Source: Tritrichomonas musculus (taxonomy: Eukaryota; Parabasalia; Tritrichomonadida; Tritrichomonadidae). Taken from it: 64,000 bases of DNA. Shown here in pieces: positions 1 through 10,855 of the stretch. Location of the stretch: the NCBI GenBank assembly GCA_039105265.1, contig JAPFFF010000012.1:1922001-1986000 (forward strand), in the 5' to 3' direction. Every line of letters begins with the position of its first letter. Position 1 is the stretch's first letter. The position numbers and the translations under genes are program-made. The notes beneath the pieces were generated by a model. The model saw nothing but the letters and a program-made list of their open reading frames with translations, did not search any database and was not told the origin of the DNA.

Positions 1-53
1 TTTTGGGCGGGTTTAATTAAATGGTTGTAAAAAATTATTAATCAAAAGATTTT

Positions 54-232
54 GTTCAACCAGAAGAATGAGTTCAACTTGAAGATCTAGATCAACCAGA
101 AGAATGAGTTCAACCTGATTATAGAATTCAACCTGATTATAGAATTCAACCTGATTATAGAATTCAACCTGATTATAGAATTCAACCTGATTATAGAATT
201 CAACCTGAAGATTTGGTTCAACCAGATAAATA
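54..232. repeat. 18-bp minisatellite
   Basis: Five full copies of an 18-bp unit (core TTCAACCTGATTATAG) lie at 107-196, followed by a variant copy. More diverged units with TTCAACCAGAAGAAT spread on both sides. The unit length is a multiple of three, so a spurious reverse-strand frame of repeated QVEFYN appears; I do not regard it as a gene. Confidence 0.85.
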
Positions 233-446
233 CACACAATTAGTTTTTCTTATCGTTTAAGAATCATATCTAGGTGGGTAGAAATTAAAGTTGAGCTTTT
301 GTTCTCAATTAAACAATTCTTTATTTAATTCTATATTTCATTACTAACAACAGATTAATACACACAATTGGATTTTATTATATTTTCAAAAATAATACTT
401 TTTAAATACTATACAATTAGAAAACTTTTGAAATTTATTTATTAAT

Positions 447-2729
447 CTAAGTCTCGTTTTTATAATATTCCACCCCCTTCAATCTCAAAGGACAAGTTTT
501 AATTATATGATCAAAATGCCTACATAAACCACATTTTCTTTTTCCTGGATCATCCAATGGCTGTTCTTTCAATAATTTCTCCAGTTCATTATAAAAGAAG
601 CAATCTTTCATATGATGCTTTCCCAAGCATATTATGCATTGGATATTTTGTGAATGTTCTTTGGCTTTCCTTGGTTTTTTAGGCCTTCTTTTTCTTTTTC
701 CGATAATGTCACAATGATCAACAACAGTATTTGTTTTTGGAACAATCAGTTCTAAACTATTATCATTATGTTTACTGCTATTATTTTTATCATCCACATT
801 TGTATCATTGCTTTGACAGGTTTCATCATTGTTTTGTTTATTGACTTCTTTGTTTAAATTTTGAACATGATCTAAGAGCTTTTTGAATTTTTCCATCACC
901 ATGCATGAATGATTTATATCACAAGCTGCAGCCGAACATAGCTGTTTCGCGATATGAAATGTCCTTAGAAATCTTTGCTCTTGAGTTAGTGTTGATAAAG
1001 AATATGGATCATATGTTTCTTGCTTAAGTTTTATTGGAAGTGGAATTGATATATCATTGCTTTCTTCTACCAAATTGCTACTTAAGTTTAAAACATCATC
1101 ATTTGAAATGGTTATATTATTATTTGATATTTTCCATCGAGGATCAATGAGGAAGAAAGGATACTCATTAAATAGTTTTGAATGCAATGAAATAATGTGA
1201 CTACAAGGAACTCCCGAAAAGTAGTTTAATTTGCATTCGCAGTACCACTCGTTAAGCCTATATTTTTGATTCTGAAATTCCTGCTGGTAAGCAACATGAG
1301 TATAATTGTCGAAATGATCATCTTCCAATATTACAGTTTTTGATTTCTCAATTTGGTGCATAATTTCATTTGCTATATTTGGCGAATAATGTTCATAAAA
1401 TATATTGTCTGAAGGAATTCTTTTTTTGTGTTGTTTTTCGGAGATGCACTGATAATGATTGTAAAGAATGGAATCAAATTCTTTCCTAGATTCCGAGAGA
1501 GTCAATGTTCTCGCTGGAAGGGAGCGTTTTAACATGTAATTCATGCTCTCGGCGGGAGAAGTTACATTGTATCCCAAGCAAAAAGACTCATTAATACAAG
1601 ATCTTGCAAACATATGCAAATAAGGAACAACTTCCTTTGAGAGATAACTCTTAAGTTCAACAACATCAAATAATTTGCCTAAACAAGACATTGCTGTATC
1701 ATAATGTGGAGTATAACATATTGTTTCAAACAAATCATTCAAACAATCTTTTTGATGGCTTGTCAATCCAAGTGAGTTAATCTTTTTCTTAAAGTTCTGT
1801 GTTTTATGAAAAGAACATAAAACATGTTTCACCTGATAAATAGTTTCAGCATTTTTGAATGCTCGGTCAAAAGCAACTATAAACGCTGCATTTTCATCCG
1901 TTATGATAGTCTGAATTTTTTCCCTGAATGCATCAAAATCAAGTAAAATTTTTAATAACCAAGTTATGATTTCTTCAGAAAACATACATGTGTATACGAT
2001 GCCTCCGCATCTTAGGTTTTTGTTTCGATCGATTAGAGTTATAGGAACTACTTCCCATTTAAGTGATAGATTAACTTGTGTACTATCAATTAGGATAACA
2101 TCACCAAAGGATTTTAAATTATTAAACTCTTCAGGAAGCAAGGTAAAAACAGCGAATCTTTGACATTGATTATTAACAGTTTCCTCGAAAATTTTGTAAA
2201 AACCTTTTTTTTCTTTGACGTATTTAATTAGTTCATCTGTTTCAGAAAAAGCTTCATCCTTTGTGAATTTCATTTGCATTTGCCTTATCTGTAAAGTTGA
2301 TACATCATTAATTCCTTGATTGAAAAGGAATTTACGAATTTTAACAGGTGAAATATCTGAATTCATCATATTTTGCACCATTTCTTTTACTTCATTGTTT
2401 GCCAACTGCAAAGTGTACATTTGTTGAATAAGAGCATGGTTATGTTCTAGGCATTGATAAGCTTCGTCGATTTTAACAAAGGTTGAGCCATCGTCATTGA
2501 CACTCATTATCGTTCTAAAGCAAAAAGGACAGTCAGTTTTATTTGAATTTTTCCCTCTTTTTTTCCCACCTTTGTGACAATAGTATCTACAAAATCCTGA
2601 AATAATAATATCTTTATCTGAAATTTCAAAACCATTCTTTTTGGCCATTATTCTTAATTCCGAATCGGCTTCTATAGGAGAATTGAATTCTAATTTTTTA
2701 AAATTTTCAGGAGAAAAATAATTCGTCAT
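447..2729 (-). CDS. Mutator-like (MULE) transposase
   Basis: This 760-residue protein has a full MULE transposase layout. An N-terminal zinc-binding module of FAR1/WRKY-GCM1 type has Cys47, Cys51, Cys67, Cys70, Cys93 and His96/98. The DDE catalytic core follows, with likely acidic residues Asp215 (in VILIDST), Asp278 (in IITDEN) and Glu394 (in SPAES), plus the family CxxH at 305-308. A SWIM zinc finger (Cys497, Cys499, Cys509, His511) comes next, then a basic nuclear-localisation-like stretch at 678-690, and two zinc-knuckle motifs near 698-710 and 733-746. The second knuckle is a classic CX2CX4HX4C. In the family the core cuts and pastes DNA at terminal inverted repeats, and the zinc modules bind DNA. 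The frame is uninterrupted, so the gene may be functional. I could not identify terminal inverted repeats or a 9-11-bp target duplication around it, so the element's ends are undefined. Confidence 0.9.
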   Translation of the reverse strand: MTNYFSPENFKKLEFNSPIEADSELRIMAKKNGFEISDKDIIISGFCRYYCHKGGKKRGKNSNKTDCPFCFRTIMSVNDDGSTFVKIDEAYQCLEHNHALIQQMYTLQLANNEVKEMVQNMMNSDISPVKIRKFLFNQGINDVSTLQIRQMQMKFTKDEAFSETDELIKYVKEKKGFYKIFEETVNNQCQRFAVFTLLPEEFNNLKSFGDVILIDSTQVNLSLKWEVVPITLIDRNKNLRCGGIVYTCMFSEEIITWLLKILLDFDAFREKIQTIITDENAAFIVAFDRAFKNAETIYQVKHVLCSFHKTQNFKKKINSLGLTSHQKDCLNDLFETICYTPHYDTAMSCLGKLFDVVELKSYLSKEVVPYLHMFARSCINESFCLGYNVTSPAESMNYMLKRSLPARTLTLSESRKEFDSILYNHYQCISEKQHKKRIPSDNIFYEHYSPNIANEIMHQIEKSKTVILEDDHFDNYTHVAYQQEFQNQKYRLNEWYCECKLNYFSGVPCSHIISLHSKLFNEYPFFLIDPRWKISNNNITISNDDVLNLSSNLVEESNDISIPLPIKLKQETYDPYSLSTLTQEQRFLRTFHIAKQLCSAAACDINHSCMVMEKFKKLLDHVQNLNKEVNKQNNDETCQSNDTNVDDKNNSSKHNDNSLELIVPKTNTVVDHCDIIGKRKRRPKKPRKAKEHSQNIQCIICLGKHHMKDCFFYNELEKLLKEQPLDDPGKRKCGLCRHFDHIIKTCPLRLKGVEYYKNET

Positions 2730-2951
2730 TGATGTTTATTCTTTGACCGTTTACTTTTAGTTTGAATTGAAATTTTTAGATTCAAACAAACTTATTCAAA
2801 AATAAAACTCATAAATATTCATTGTTTTACTTGAAATAATTATAAAAAAATATTTAAATACACTTTAATTTATTCTAATCTTGGATTGCTTTTTATATTA
2901 AAATTAAGAAAATTAATTGAAATTTAAAAATTGGATACATCATTTTAAATA

Positions 2952-3424
2952 GACTTGTTATTCTCCGATTATCGAGATCGATAATTGATTGACTTTATGA
3001 TATCGATACATAAATATAAACAGATTCTCGAGATCGATTTCAGAGAACGAGAATTTTTTTCTCTGTTTATAATATCAGAATTTTCAATTAAACTTTTTGA
3101 TAAATATATGATCGTATTTTAATCTCAAATATTTCATAATAAAGAATGTATTTTTTGATTTTAATCTTAAAATAAACATCATTACATTATATTATTTATT
3201 TTTAATTATTATAAAATCACATGTACCAATTATAAAAAAAGATAAATCAGTTTGAGACCTCGAGATCTCGGTAATTGATATCAAGTTTACAATTATTTTT
3301 ATATCACATTTCATATCTGATATCTTGATAATCGATAATCTCGATATCAGATTTTAAAACTGATAATCGAGTATCAGATGCAAAAAAGTGACGTTTTTGA
3401 TATCGATTCTCAAAATAACAAGTC
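2952..3424. mobile_element. MITE with TA target duplication
   Basis: The ends are GACTTGTTATT and its inverse AATAACAAGTC, each flanked by TA (2950-2951 and 3425-3426), as in Tc1/mariner-type insertion. The 473-bp interior has no open frame. It is full of short self-complementary segments built from GATATCGATAAT and CTCGAGATC, so it could fold extensively. A segment at 40598-40725 has similar content and is probably a diverged relative. Confidence 0.75.
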
Positions 3425-3480
3425 TAATTTTAAATTAAAAATTTTAATAAATTTGCAAACAAAATATTGCATTATAGCAA

Positions 3481-4028
3481 CATATAATGCAGTATATTAA
3501 CATATAATGCAGTATATTAACATATAATGCAGTATCTTAACAATATAATGCAGTATCTTAACAATATGATGCAGTATCTTAATATATAATGAAGTATATT
3601 AACATATAATGAAGTATATTAAACTCTGTCCAAAAATGTTCGACAATTGAATTTTGAGAGAGTATTCACATTATCATTTTTTTATCTCATTCACCTTTAT
3701 GGTGATTCGAAGGTTTTTTCCGAAGCTCTTTTTTCTGAGAGTAGCGCATGTCCCAAAGAAAGTTGTAATTCCTCTTAAGGGCGTGGCTATTTCTTTCAAA
3801 AACCAGGGCTCCTTGTATAAAAATAGCTTGCTGAAAGGATAATTATAAAAATAAACTTCTGAAAAATTGAATACATTGCTTTGAGAGAAAAAAGAAATTT
3901 TCGACACTTTATCGTTTTTTTAGTCAATTTTCAGTGGAAAATGCGGTTTTTATGTCGTTAAGTCGAACATTTTTGGACAGAGTTTAACATATAATGAAAT
4001 ATATTAACAATATGATGCAGAATATGAT
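3481..4028. repeat. 20/21-bp tandem array, split by a MITE
   Basis: Seven copies of a 20-21-bp unit (CATATAATGCAGTATATTAA and variants) run from 3481 to 3622. Two further diverged copies follow at 3988-4028. The inserted MITE (3623-3983) explains the gap. Confidence 0.85.
3623..3983. mobile_element. 361-bp MITE inserted in the tandem array
   Basis: The termini are perfect inverted repeats of at least 22 bp (ACTCTGTCCAAAAATGTTCG at the left, its complement at the right). TTAA flanks both ends (3619-3622 and 3984-3987), while the uninterrupted repeat unit holds a single TTAA there, so this is a clean insertion. TTAA duplication suggests piggyBac-like mobilisation. Because TTAA contains TA, a mariner-type TA duplication fits equally well. 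The overlapping 60-77-codon frames on both strands are not convincing genes. Confidence 0.85.
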
Positions 4029-4032
4029 ACTA

Positions 4033-4034
<2 letters not shown>

Positions 4035-4077
<43 letters not shown>

Positions 4078-4165
4078 AAATCTAAGTAGTATACTTTTGG
4101 CAGTGATCCGTTAACACTACGCTCCTTCCTAACCACTTGATCCATTTGTCACGTTATGCCACAAA
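4035..4165 (-). repeat. Possible tRNA-derived SINE with poly(A) tail
   Basis: On the minus strand a TGGATCAAGTGGTTAGG segment resembles the A box (D-arm) of a tRNA promoter, and about 60 bases later the sequence ends in 42 uninterrupted A (4035-4076 as T on the plus strand). That layout is typical of SINEs. I do not see a matching B box, so the call is tentative. The segment at 4110-4131 (GTTAACACTACGCTCCTTCC) has a partial match at 46646-46671. Confidence 0.35.
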
Positions 4166-4199
4166 AGACTCAGTCTATTATACTAGGTACCATATTTTG

Positions 4200-5271
4200 T
4201 TCCTCTCACGATATATAGGGGAGAATAGATGATTAATATAAGTTTTTCATTTTATATATAGAAAATAAATAAATAAAAACATAAATCGAGAAAAACAATA
4301 TCGATATTTTGTTTTATTTTTAACAAATTATTTTGAGAGTTTAAATGCTTGGATACTTTGAAAAAGTTTCCATTCAAAAAGTTCTGGGACATGTCCCTGG
4401 GACAAAATTTTTCACTCTTTATAATATATCTAAACTTTAAAAATGATTTATGTATACAAATTAATGAATAAATTTCATGTTTTTTTTTTTTTCCTATTTA
4501 TTTGGGGGGAGGTGTAAAACGACAATGCCGGAATTTTTTATATTTGGTCGGATCATTCAAAAAGTTGTTGTCGATTGGTAAAAAAAAAAAAAAAATCTTT
4601 TTTTACCAATCGACAAACACGATAGGACTTTTTATGAGGAAAAATGGCAATTCTTTGCCAATCGACAAACGACCGTTTATAAATCGATGTATCGAGAATT
4701 GATGTTTATCGAGGAGAGATCCCAAAATCATATATTTTGAACGGTACTGTATAAGGAGCATAACTACATAATATTGTCGAAAAATTCCGCCTTCATCAGA
4801 TACATATAATTATATCCAGTTTGTTCCTTCAGAAAAAGACTATTTATTTCCTGCTTATTATAGATCATCGTTTTTTACGTCAATAATTTCAATATTACTA
4901 GCAGAGTAACAGGTTTACAAATCGATGCTATATTTCAAATAGTCGAAATATTAGATGTTTTACTCGATTAAAAACCTTTGTCGTCTCAAATAATATTCTC
5001 CATCGTATTTCACATATAATTATCAATACAGATGGTACAGAAAGCGTTGTAAAATTATGCTAATTTTCATTATTATTCAAATATTCATTTAAAATACAGA
5101 GTTAAAAAACTATTAAATTTATAGTTCATTTAATAAAGTTTAAAAATGTATCAACAACAAGACAGCCATATTTCATTTAAAACTTTGAATTATATATTCA
5201 ATTAGGAAATATACTTGAAAAAAATATTCATAGAAATTCAAGAGTATAATTATAGCAAAATCATTAAATTA
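4200..5271. other. Gene-free AT-rich stretch
   Basis: No convincing coding frame was seen. The stretch holds a 12-bp palindrome GGGACATGTCCC near 4388-4399 and a strong hairpin at 4568-4616. The rest is AT-rich spacer. Confidence 0.6.
4568..4616. other. Perfect 19-bp inverted repeat
   Basis: TTGTCGATTGGTAAAAAAA (4568-4586) is matched by its exact complement at 4598-4616, with an 11-base loop. A further direct partial copy (CCAATCGACAAAC) follows near 4657. It may be the end of an eroded MITE or a transcript hairpin. Confidence 0.7.
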
Positions 5272-6054
5272 TTAAAAAATAAATAAATAATCCTCTACCA
5301 ATTCAAAAAACAGTTTTATCATATTCACTAAGTAAAATATAAACTGCAAGTATCCCAGATGAATTATATGCGATTTAATATTAGCACAATTGTTACAGCA
5401 GTTTTCTTTGTATGCGCTTTTGAAACATATAGCTCCACAATTTTGGCATCTCTCTCTAGGATCATCAAATCCTGGAGCAATTAATTTACGAAATTCGGTA
5501 AAATCAAAATTTAATTGCTTTTGACAATCAGGGAAAGGTAACTCAAAATCAAATTTATGGTAAGAAAGAATAAAAGAAATATTTTTTTGAAAATTGAAAT
5601 TAAAAACATCTCTATTTTTATAAGTTAAAACACTTTTTATTTCATCACTCAACTGATTGGAATTATTATTTAATATTTTTTTAATTTCAATTTTATTCAA
5701 AAACAATATTTTGATCTTCGAAGAAATTTTTTCACTGTAAAGAGTTTCTTCTGGGCCTAGAAAAACAGACACCAGATTAGAAAAATCAAATTCATTTCTG
5801 ATTAAGCAATCTGACGTCTTCTTATTAACGATAAAGTATTTATTTTTTTCATCAAAAATGTTTTCGGGTAAAAAATGAGCGTCAACATTTTCAACTTTGA
5901 ATGCATTATACTGGCGCAAAGGATGGGAAGAAAATAAAAAGAAAAAAGTGAATTTATTGAATTCGGAAGATACATCTTCGGATATTGTTTCGATATAGTT
6001 CAATTTGCTATCCTGAATAGAAATTAATTTGAGCATTATTTCAATATCGTTCAT
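5272..6054 (-). CDS. Unrecognised 260-aa protein with a cysteine cluster
   Basis: I do not recognise this gene. It is a single open frame of 260 residues, rich in Asn, Phe and Lys. Near residues 202-222 there is a zinc-binding-like cluster (RCQNCGAICF followed by ENCCNNC). Such a CxxCGA...CC arrangement is seen near the N-terminus of Helitron-type Rep/helicase proteins, so a Helitron-derived fragment is possible, but nothing else supports that. The last 30 residues are hydrophobic and may come from adjoining non-homologous sequence, so the true C-terminus may be lost. It could be a truncated transposon gene or a lineage-specific protein. Confidence 0.4.
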   Translation of the reverse strand: MNDIEIMLKLISIQDSKLNYIETISEDVSSEFNKFTFFFLFSSHPLRQYNAFKVENVDAHFLPENIFDEKNKYFIVNKKTSDCLIRNEFDFSNLVSVFLGPEETLYSEKISSKIKILFLNKIEIKKILNNNSNQLSDEIKSVLTYKNRDVFNFNFQKNISFILSYHKFDFELPFPDCQKQLNFDFTEFRKLIAPGFDDPRERCQNCGAICFKSAYKENCCNNCANIKSHIIHLGYLQFIFYLVNMIKLFFELVEDYLFIF

Positions 6055-6289
6055 AATAAAATTAAAGGATAAGATTAATTAGCAAAAATTTTAAATTTAA
6101 AATTTTCTCACAAAAGTTTGAACGTTTTATTTTTATTTAAACTCAATTCGTAAATTTTCACGTCTGATAAGATTATTTTTTGATATATCTCAATTATAAA
6201 GCAATATAAAGTTAATTTTAGCATAAATGATATTTTTTTTATTATAATTAGAATCTTAAGGGACAACAGACATATATTTTGTAAACCTT

Positions 6290-6393
6290 TGAATAATCAA
6301 TAAACTCATAGAATATAAAATTGAATAGTAGCTTTTTAGGAAAAAGTTTAGGTCAAAAATTATAATATTTCGCTAGAACGATCAATTTTTCTT
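6290..6393. repeat. Diverged copy of the 20686-21051 MITE interior
   Basis: The stretch with AACTCATAGAATA..., GGAAAAAGTTTAGGT and ...AACGATCAATTT lines up with 20750-20830 (AACTCATAGAATA, GGAAAAAGTTTTGGT, AACGATTAAATC). The copy is cut by the 6404-7778 element. TTAAGGGACAACAGACA at 6255 also recurs, inverted, at the two sides of the 18065-19224 insertion. Confidence 0.55.
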
Positions 6394-6403
6394 CTTCTCA
6401 ATT

Positions 6404-7778
6404 AGGTGCGGACAGGGTGAAGTGATTTAGATTCGCACCAAAATTCGTATATATTAATTAATTTTTATGAGCATTATAATGATATAATTTTTTTTTATTT
6501 TCGTCCACGGGGCCGACTTGTGGTGATATATGATTTTTTTTCTGAGGTAGAAAAATATAAACCACTGAAAAAAATATAAAAATATGTAAACTATAGAAAT
6601 TATGTAATTAAGAGAAAAATCTATTATTTAGAAGAAAAAAAGTAATAAAAACATGATAAAAATCATTTTTATACTATTTAAAAAAATGTGTCGCGTTTGA
6701 TATTATTTGATTATTAATGTATGATATGGTTTCCACTTAAATTGGCCCAAAAAAAAATTGAGAAAATGAAAATGGGCCAAATTTATTAAAAAAAAGTATT
6801 TTAAAATTATATTATTAATATATATTTATTATATATTTTATATATATCATATAATTATTATAATATAATAAAATAATAAATTACATATTAAGATATGAAT
6901 TTAAATGTAACGACTCACAATTATTTAAACTATATTCTCAATTTTTATTCTCTAAGATTATTTTATTCAAAATTTATGAAAAAAAAATTAATGAAAAAAT
7001 CTTTCTACATTTGATTTAAATTTTAATTAAACTTCAAAATATATAAAGAAAATTATTTATTTCATTTCTCTCAAATTAACATTTTATTAGAAACGCTTTG
7101 AAATTAAAATTGTTCAATATATAGAATATACAGTTATATAAAGTTTATTAATTGTTTATATTTATTTTAAATATTTTTATAATATATATAATATTATTAA
7201 AAGTTATATAATTTATGATATACGTATAAATATAAAAAGATATTTGCTTAATACTTTACTAAATATTTTTTATTGAAAAAAAATCGTTATTAATGTTTAT
7301 GATTTTAAAAATGATTTTTGCAGCTCAGCCCCCTGATTCAAATTAAACTAAATTTAGCAAATCTTTATTATATTAAATGTACAATATTTAAATGTAATTA
7401 TAATCTAAATAAATTCTTTATTTATTTAGATATTTCAAAAAAATATGTAAAAATTCATTAAAATGAACTTTTTAACAAAATATGAAATATTTATAAAATA
7501 ACAAAATGCATAATTAATCATTAATTTCCAATATATATAATAATTAATCATTATAATTTCAATCCATCCATCAGGTGGCTGGATTGGGTTATTTTCATAG
7601 GATACTTGTTTGTGTTATTATAACTTATATAATTGATATTTTAAAACATTTAAATAATAAATATATAAAGTAATTGTACTAGAATATAATATCAAAATGT
7701 TATTTAGTAATTATTAATACATAAAAAGATATACATATTTTTATAAACGTAAAAAATTTAAAGTAGGTGTCCGCACCT
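6404..7778. mobile_element. 1,375-bp non-autonomous element with 10-bp target duplication
   Basis: A perfect 10-bp direct repeat CTTCTCAATT flanks the insert (6394-6403 and 7779-7788). Immediately inside are 11-bp inverted termini AGGTGCGGACA and TGTCCGCACCT. A 9-11-bp duplication is characteristic of Mutator-like elements, so this is best read as a non-autonomous MULE with short termini. The interior is extremely AT-rich with no coding frame. The complete MULE transposase at 447-2729 is a possible but unproven source of mobility. Confidence 0.8.
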
Positions 7779-7788
7779 CTTCTCAATT

Positions 7789-9541
7789 TATTCATTCTAT
7801 CAAAAAAATTGGAATATGATAAAATTAAGAATAAATTTAAACAGTATTTAAATAAAATAATGTATTGCAATAAGAATTTAATAAAAATATATTGAAAATA
7901 AAGATAATATGTATATAAGGCGAATTTTTGAGATAATTGGCCTTATCAATTTTTTTTATTTGGTTTTATTTTCCCGTCTTATTAGAACTATCACGAACTA
8001 TTACATTAGAAAATCCTTACAAATATTATTCAACAATTCAAATATTAAAAGAATCTAAGTTAACAAAAGCTTTTAAGTGTGAAAAATCAATACAAATTAC
8101 CATAGTCAATAAACCTGCTTATTAAAATGTTTCACAACTTCATATAAAGAATCAATTAGATTGTAAGGTTGCAATATGATGACAATATTCGTTTTATTTG
8201 CATTTTATAAATATTCAAATCATAAATCAGTATTAGCATTTTTTACATCATAATAACAGTAAATTGCTTAAGTGGGTATATAATACTTTTAAAATTATAT
8301 TATCTGAATCAAATTTTCATCCTTTAATTAATAAATATTTTTATTTCAATTTAATTTTTTATTTCTTTGGATAAAAAAATACTCAATATGATGTTCATGA
8401 ATATATACAATATTAATAATTACTATTTCCCATTTTTAAAAAACAAGAATATTAAAAATTTCATTTTGTGGGAACTCATTGAATTTTACTCTTTCAATTT
8501 TCAAAATTGGGTAATCGCTTATGCATACACCACTTTTTGAATGGGGAAACTTTTTCTATGAGTTCATTCAATAATTGTGATAAAAATTGAGAGGAGAATT
8601 GAATGAGGAAAAATTGAAAGGTTTTCAATAAAAATTTTTCAACTTTTTAATTTAAAAAAAAAAATTGAATGAGAATTTAAAATTTTTTTAATAAAATAGA
8701 AATATCATGAAAATCAAATAGGTAATTAATAAAATAAATAATAAATTTAGTATTTAATATTATATTTATTTTTGATATTATTTTTTATTTTAACAGAATA
8801 CATTAATATTTTGCATTTCTTTGTTAAAAAATAGAATATCACTTTTTTTAACACACAGTAATAAATATATTTCAGTTTTTTTCATTAATGGATGCTTTTT
8901 AATCAACAAATCAATTCTAAAATTAATGATAATACAGTAGATTTCTATTATTTGAGTGTTTTTATTTATATGAAGAAGTACATTTTCAATCAATTGATTA
9001 ATAATATATCAGAAACCTAGGTGTTTTAAATATTGCTTCACAGAATAGATAAAAAAGCATGCCAGCATTATAGAAAAGAATGTATTTTTCCAGTTAATAA
9101 TGTCCTATGCTCCTGTTCTAGCAATTAAAAGATAAATACAACTGCCAAAAGAAGAATTATTGAGAAACAAACTGTAGTGATAAATGAAATGAGGCTATTC
9201 GTGGTCGATGTAATTACTAGAAGTGAATGAGAAAGATGGAGTAGGAGGCATATTTAACTTAAATTCTAGTTGATATTAAAGTTTAACTCAAGATGATGCA
9301 ACTTTATATTAAATTATGATTATAAATTGTCCAAATATCATTTTAGATATTTATTCTTTAAACATGGAGTACATATGAATGATTTAAAACAATAATAAAC
9401 AATTAGTTTCTTTGCTAAAGTTAGTAAAAAGATTAAGTTTTTACTCTTTTTATTTTGAATACAGTCCAAATATATTGAATTTTGAATTTAAAATGAAAAT
9501 AAATTTGATTAGTTCTCAGTAAAATATATTAAAGGTTAAAA
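7789..9541. other. Gene-free AT-rich stretch with one dispersed repeat
   Basis: Only short frames in skewed AT-rich sequence are present and I accept none as genes. The segment 8502-8542 is an inverted copy of 18011-18054 (shared core TTCAAAAAGTGGTGTATGC), so a dispersed repeat family is present. Confidence 0.6.
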
Positions 9542-10080
9542 ATGTTTCTGAAAAGTTTACTTTTTCTCGCTGATCTCCATAGAAATGGCTTTGTATATGA
9601 TTCTTATGAGGACGAACTGCTCATGAACCTATCAACGAGAACCTCATCGATGGTATTTCAAGAGCGTTCATTGATTGAGTTAGTTCTAAGAACTTATCTG
9701 AGAAGCAAATAGATTCGGACTTCTTGTCATCAGTTCGTAATTGGAAGTGGATTGAAACGACTTTCTTGTATGGTCTAATGCTGAGCTAGGCATCTCATTT
9801 GGGTCAATACCTGAAGAATATTGGTTCACTGAGACTGAAGAAGCAGAGTCTGTTTCTGAAGTGTGCTTACCGTGAGATAGCATACGCTTGACATCCTAAG
9901 GTATTGACTCCTTATTGACATGGATATCACAGAAGTCTTTGTAGTGCTTGTAGTAGGTCTCCATTTTCGTGCATGATAAAAAGTGTCTGATGGTGAGTGT
10001 GTCGTTGAGGAGGAGCTGCCTATGAGAGGTTGACTGAAACTGTGGTTTTATGGTGTATTTAGATGTTTTGAACTCATGAA
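9542..10080 (+). pseudogene. Decayed coding remnant, unknown protein
   Basis: Base composition is clearly less AT-biased than around it, and protein-like stretches occur in more than one plus-strand frame. The best runs from ATG at 9542 for 56 codons (beginning MFLKSLLFLADLHRNG, then FVYDSYEDELLMNLS). A second frame near 9775-9870 reads ELGISFGSIPEEYWF and onward. Switching between frames with interspersed stops suggests a pseudogene. I do not recognise the protein. A 120-base poly(A) lies downstream on the same strand at 10343, which raises the possibility of a retrocopied sequence. Confidence 0.3.
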
Positions 10081-10341
10081 TGAGGGAGGCACCGTAACTG
10101 CTGTATTTTGGAGTGTTTCACTAGGTAGGAGCTGTGTAAGAGGGATGGTTAGAGTTACAGCAGTGTGGGGATGTCATCACAGAGGTTGCCAGGAGTCCTG
10201 GGTTTCAGACATTGAGAATCATAACAACTACTTAATACTAGTATTTGGAGTAAAATCAATATATTATTTTATAATATTATTAAATACATTTTTATGCAAA
10301 ATATCAATATTTTTTTGATGATAAAGACATGATGATTTATA

Positions 10342-10465
<124 letters not shown>

Positions 10466-10707
10466 AACGATACAAATACATTATTTGTTACCCACTATCA
10501 CTTTTTCATAAAAAACGTTATTACTTTCAAACAATGAATTTTCAAAATATCCTAATTATCTGCTCTCGAAACCATGCATCTTCAGGTAATTTTTTAAAAA
10601 TTATATTTAAATTATAAAGTAATTAATAATAATAATAATAATATGCTAAATAATTAGAAAATACAAAACAATCAATAATAAAGATAGTTACTGTTTTTTA
10701 TTTATAA

Positions 10708-10855
10708 ACATCTGAGTATAGTCAATCTGTGACTAATCAATCTGAGAATAACCAATCTGAAGATAACTATCTGAGTATAATCAATTTGAGGATAACTATC
10801 TGAGTATAACCAATTTGAGAATAAACAATCTGTAGCTCACCATCATCTTCAATTT
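10708..10855. repeat. Diverged edge of the 14-bp satellite
   Basis: Units such as ATCTGAGTATAGTCA, ATCTGAGAATAACCA and ATTTGAGGATAACT recur every 14-15 bases. They differ strongly from each other and from the main array, as expected at an old edge that no longer takes part in homogenisation. Confidence 0.75.

Noticed and set aside
13-237. 74-aa reverse frame of QVEFYN repeats
   Set aside because: It is produced by the 18-bp minisatellite and has no support beyond the repeat.
3654-3907. 62- and 77-codon frames inside the 3623-3983 MITE
   Set aside because: They overlap on opposite strands within a 361-bp MITE and show no recognisable motif. The reverse one lies almost wholly between the inverted repeats.
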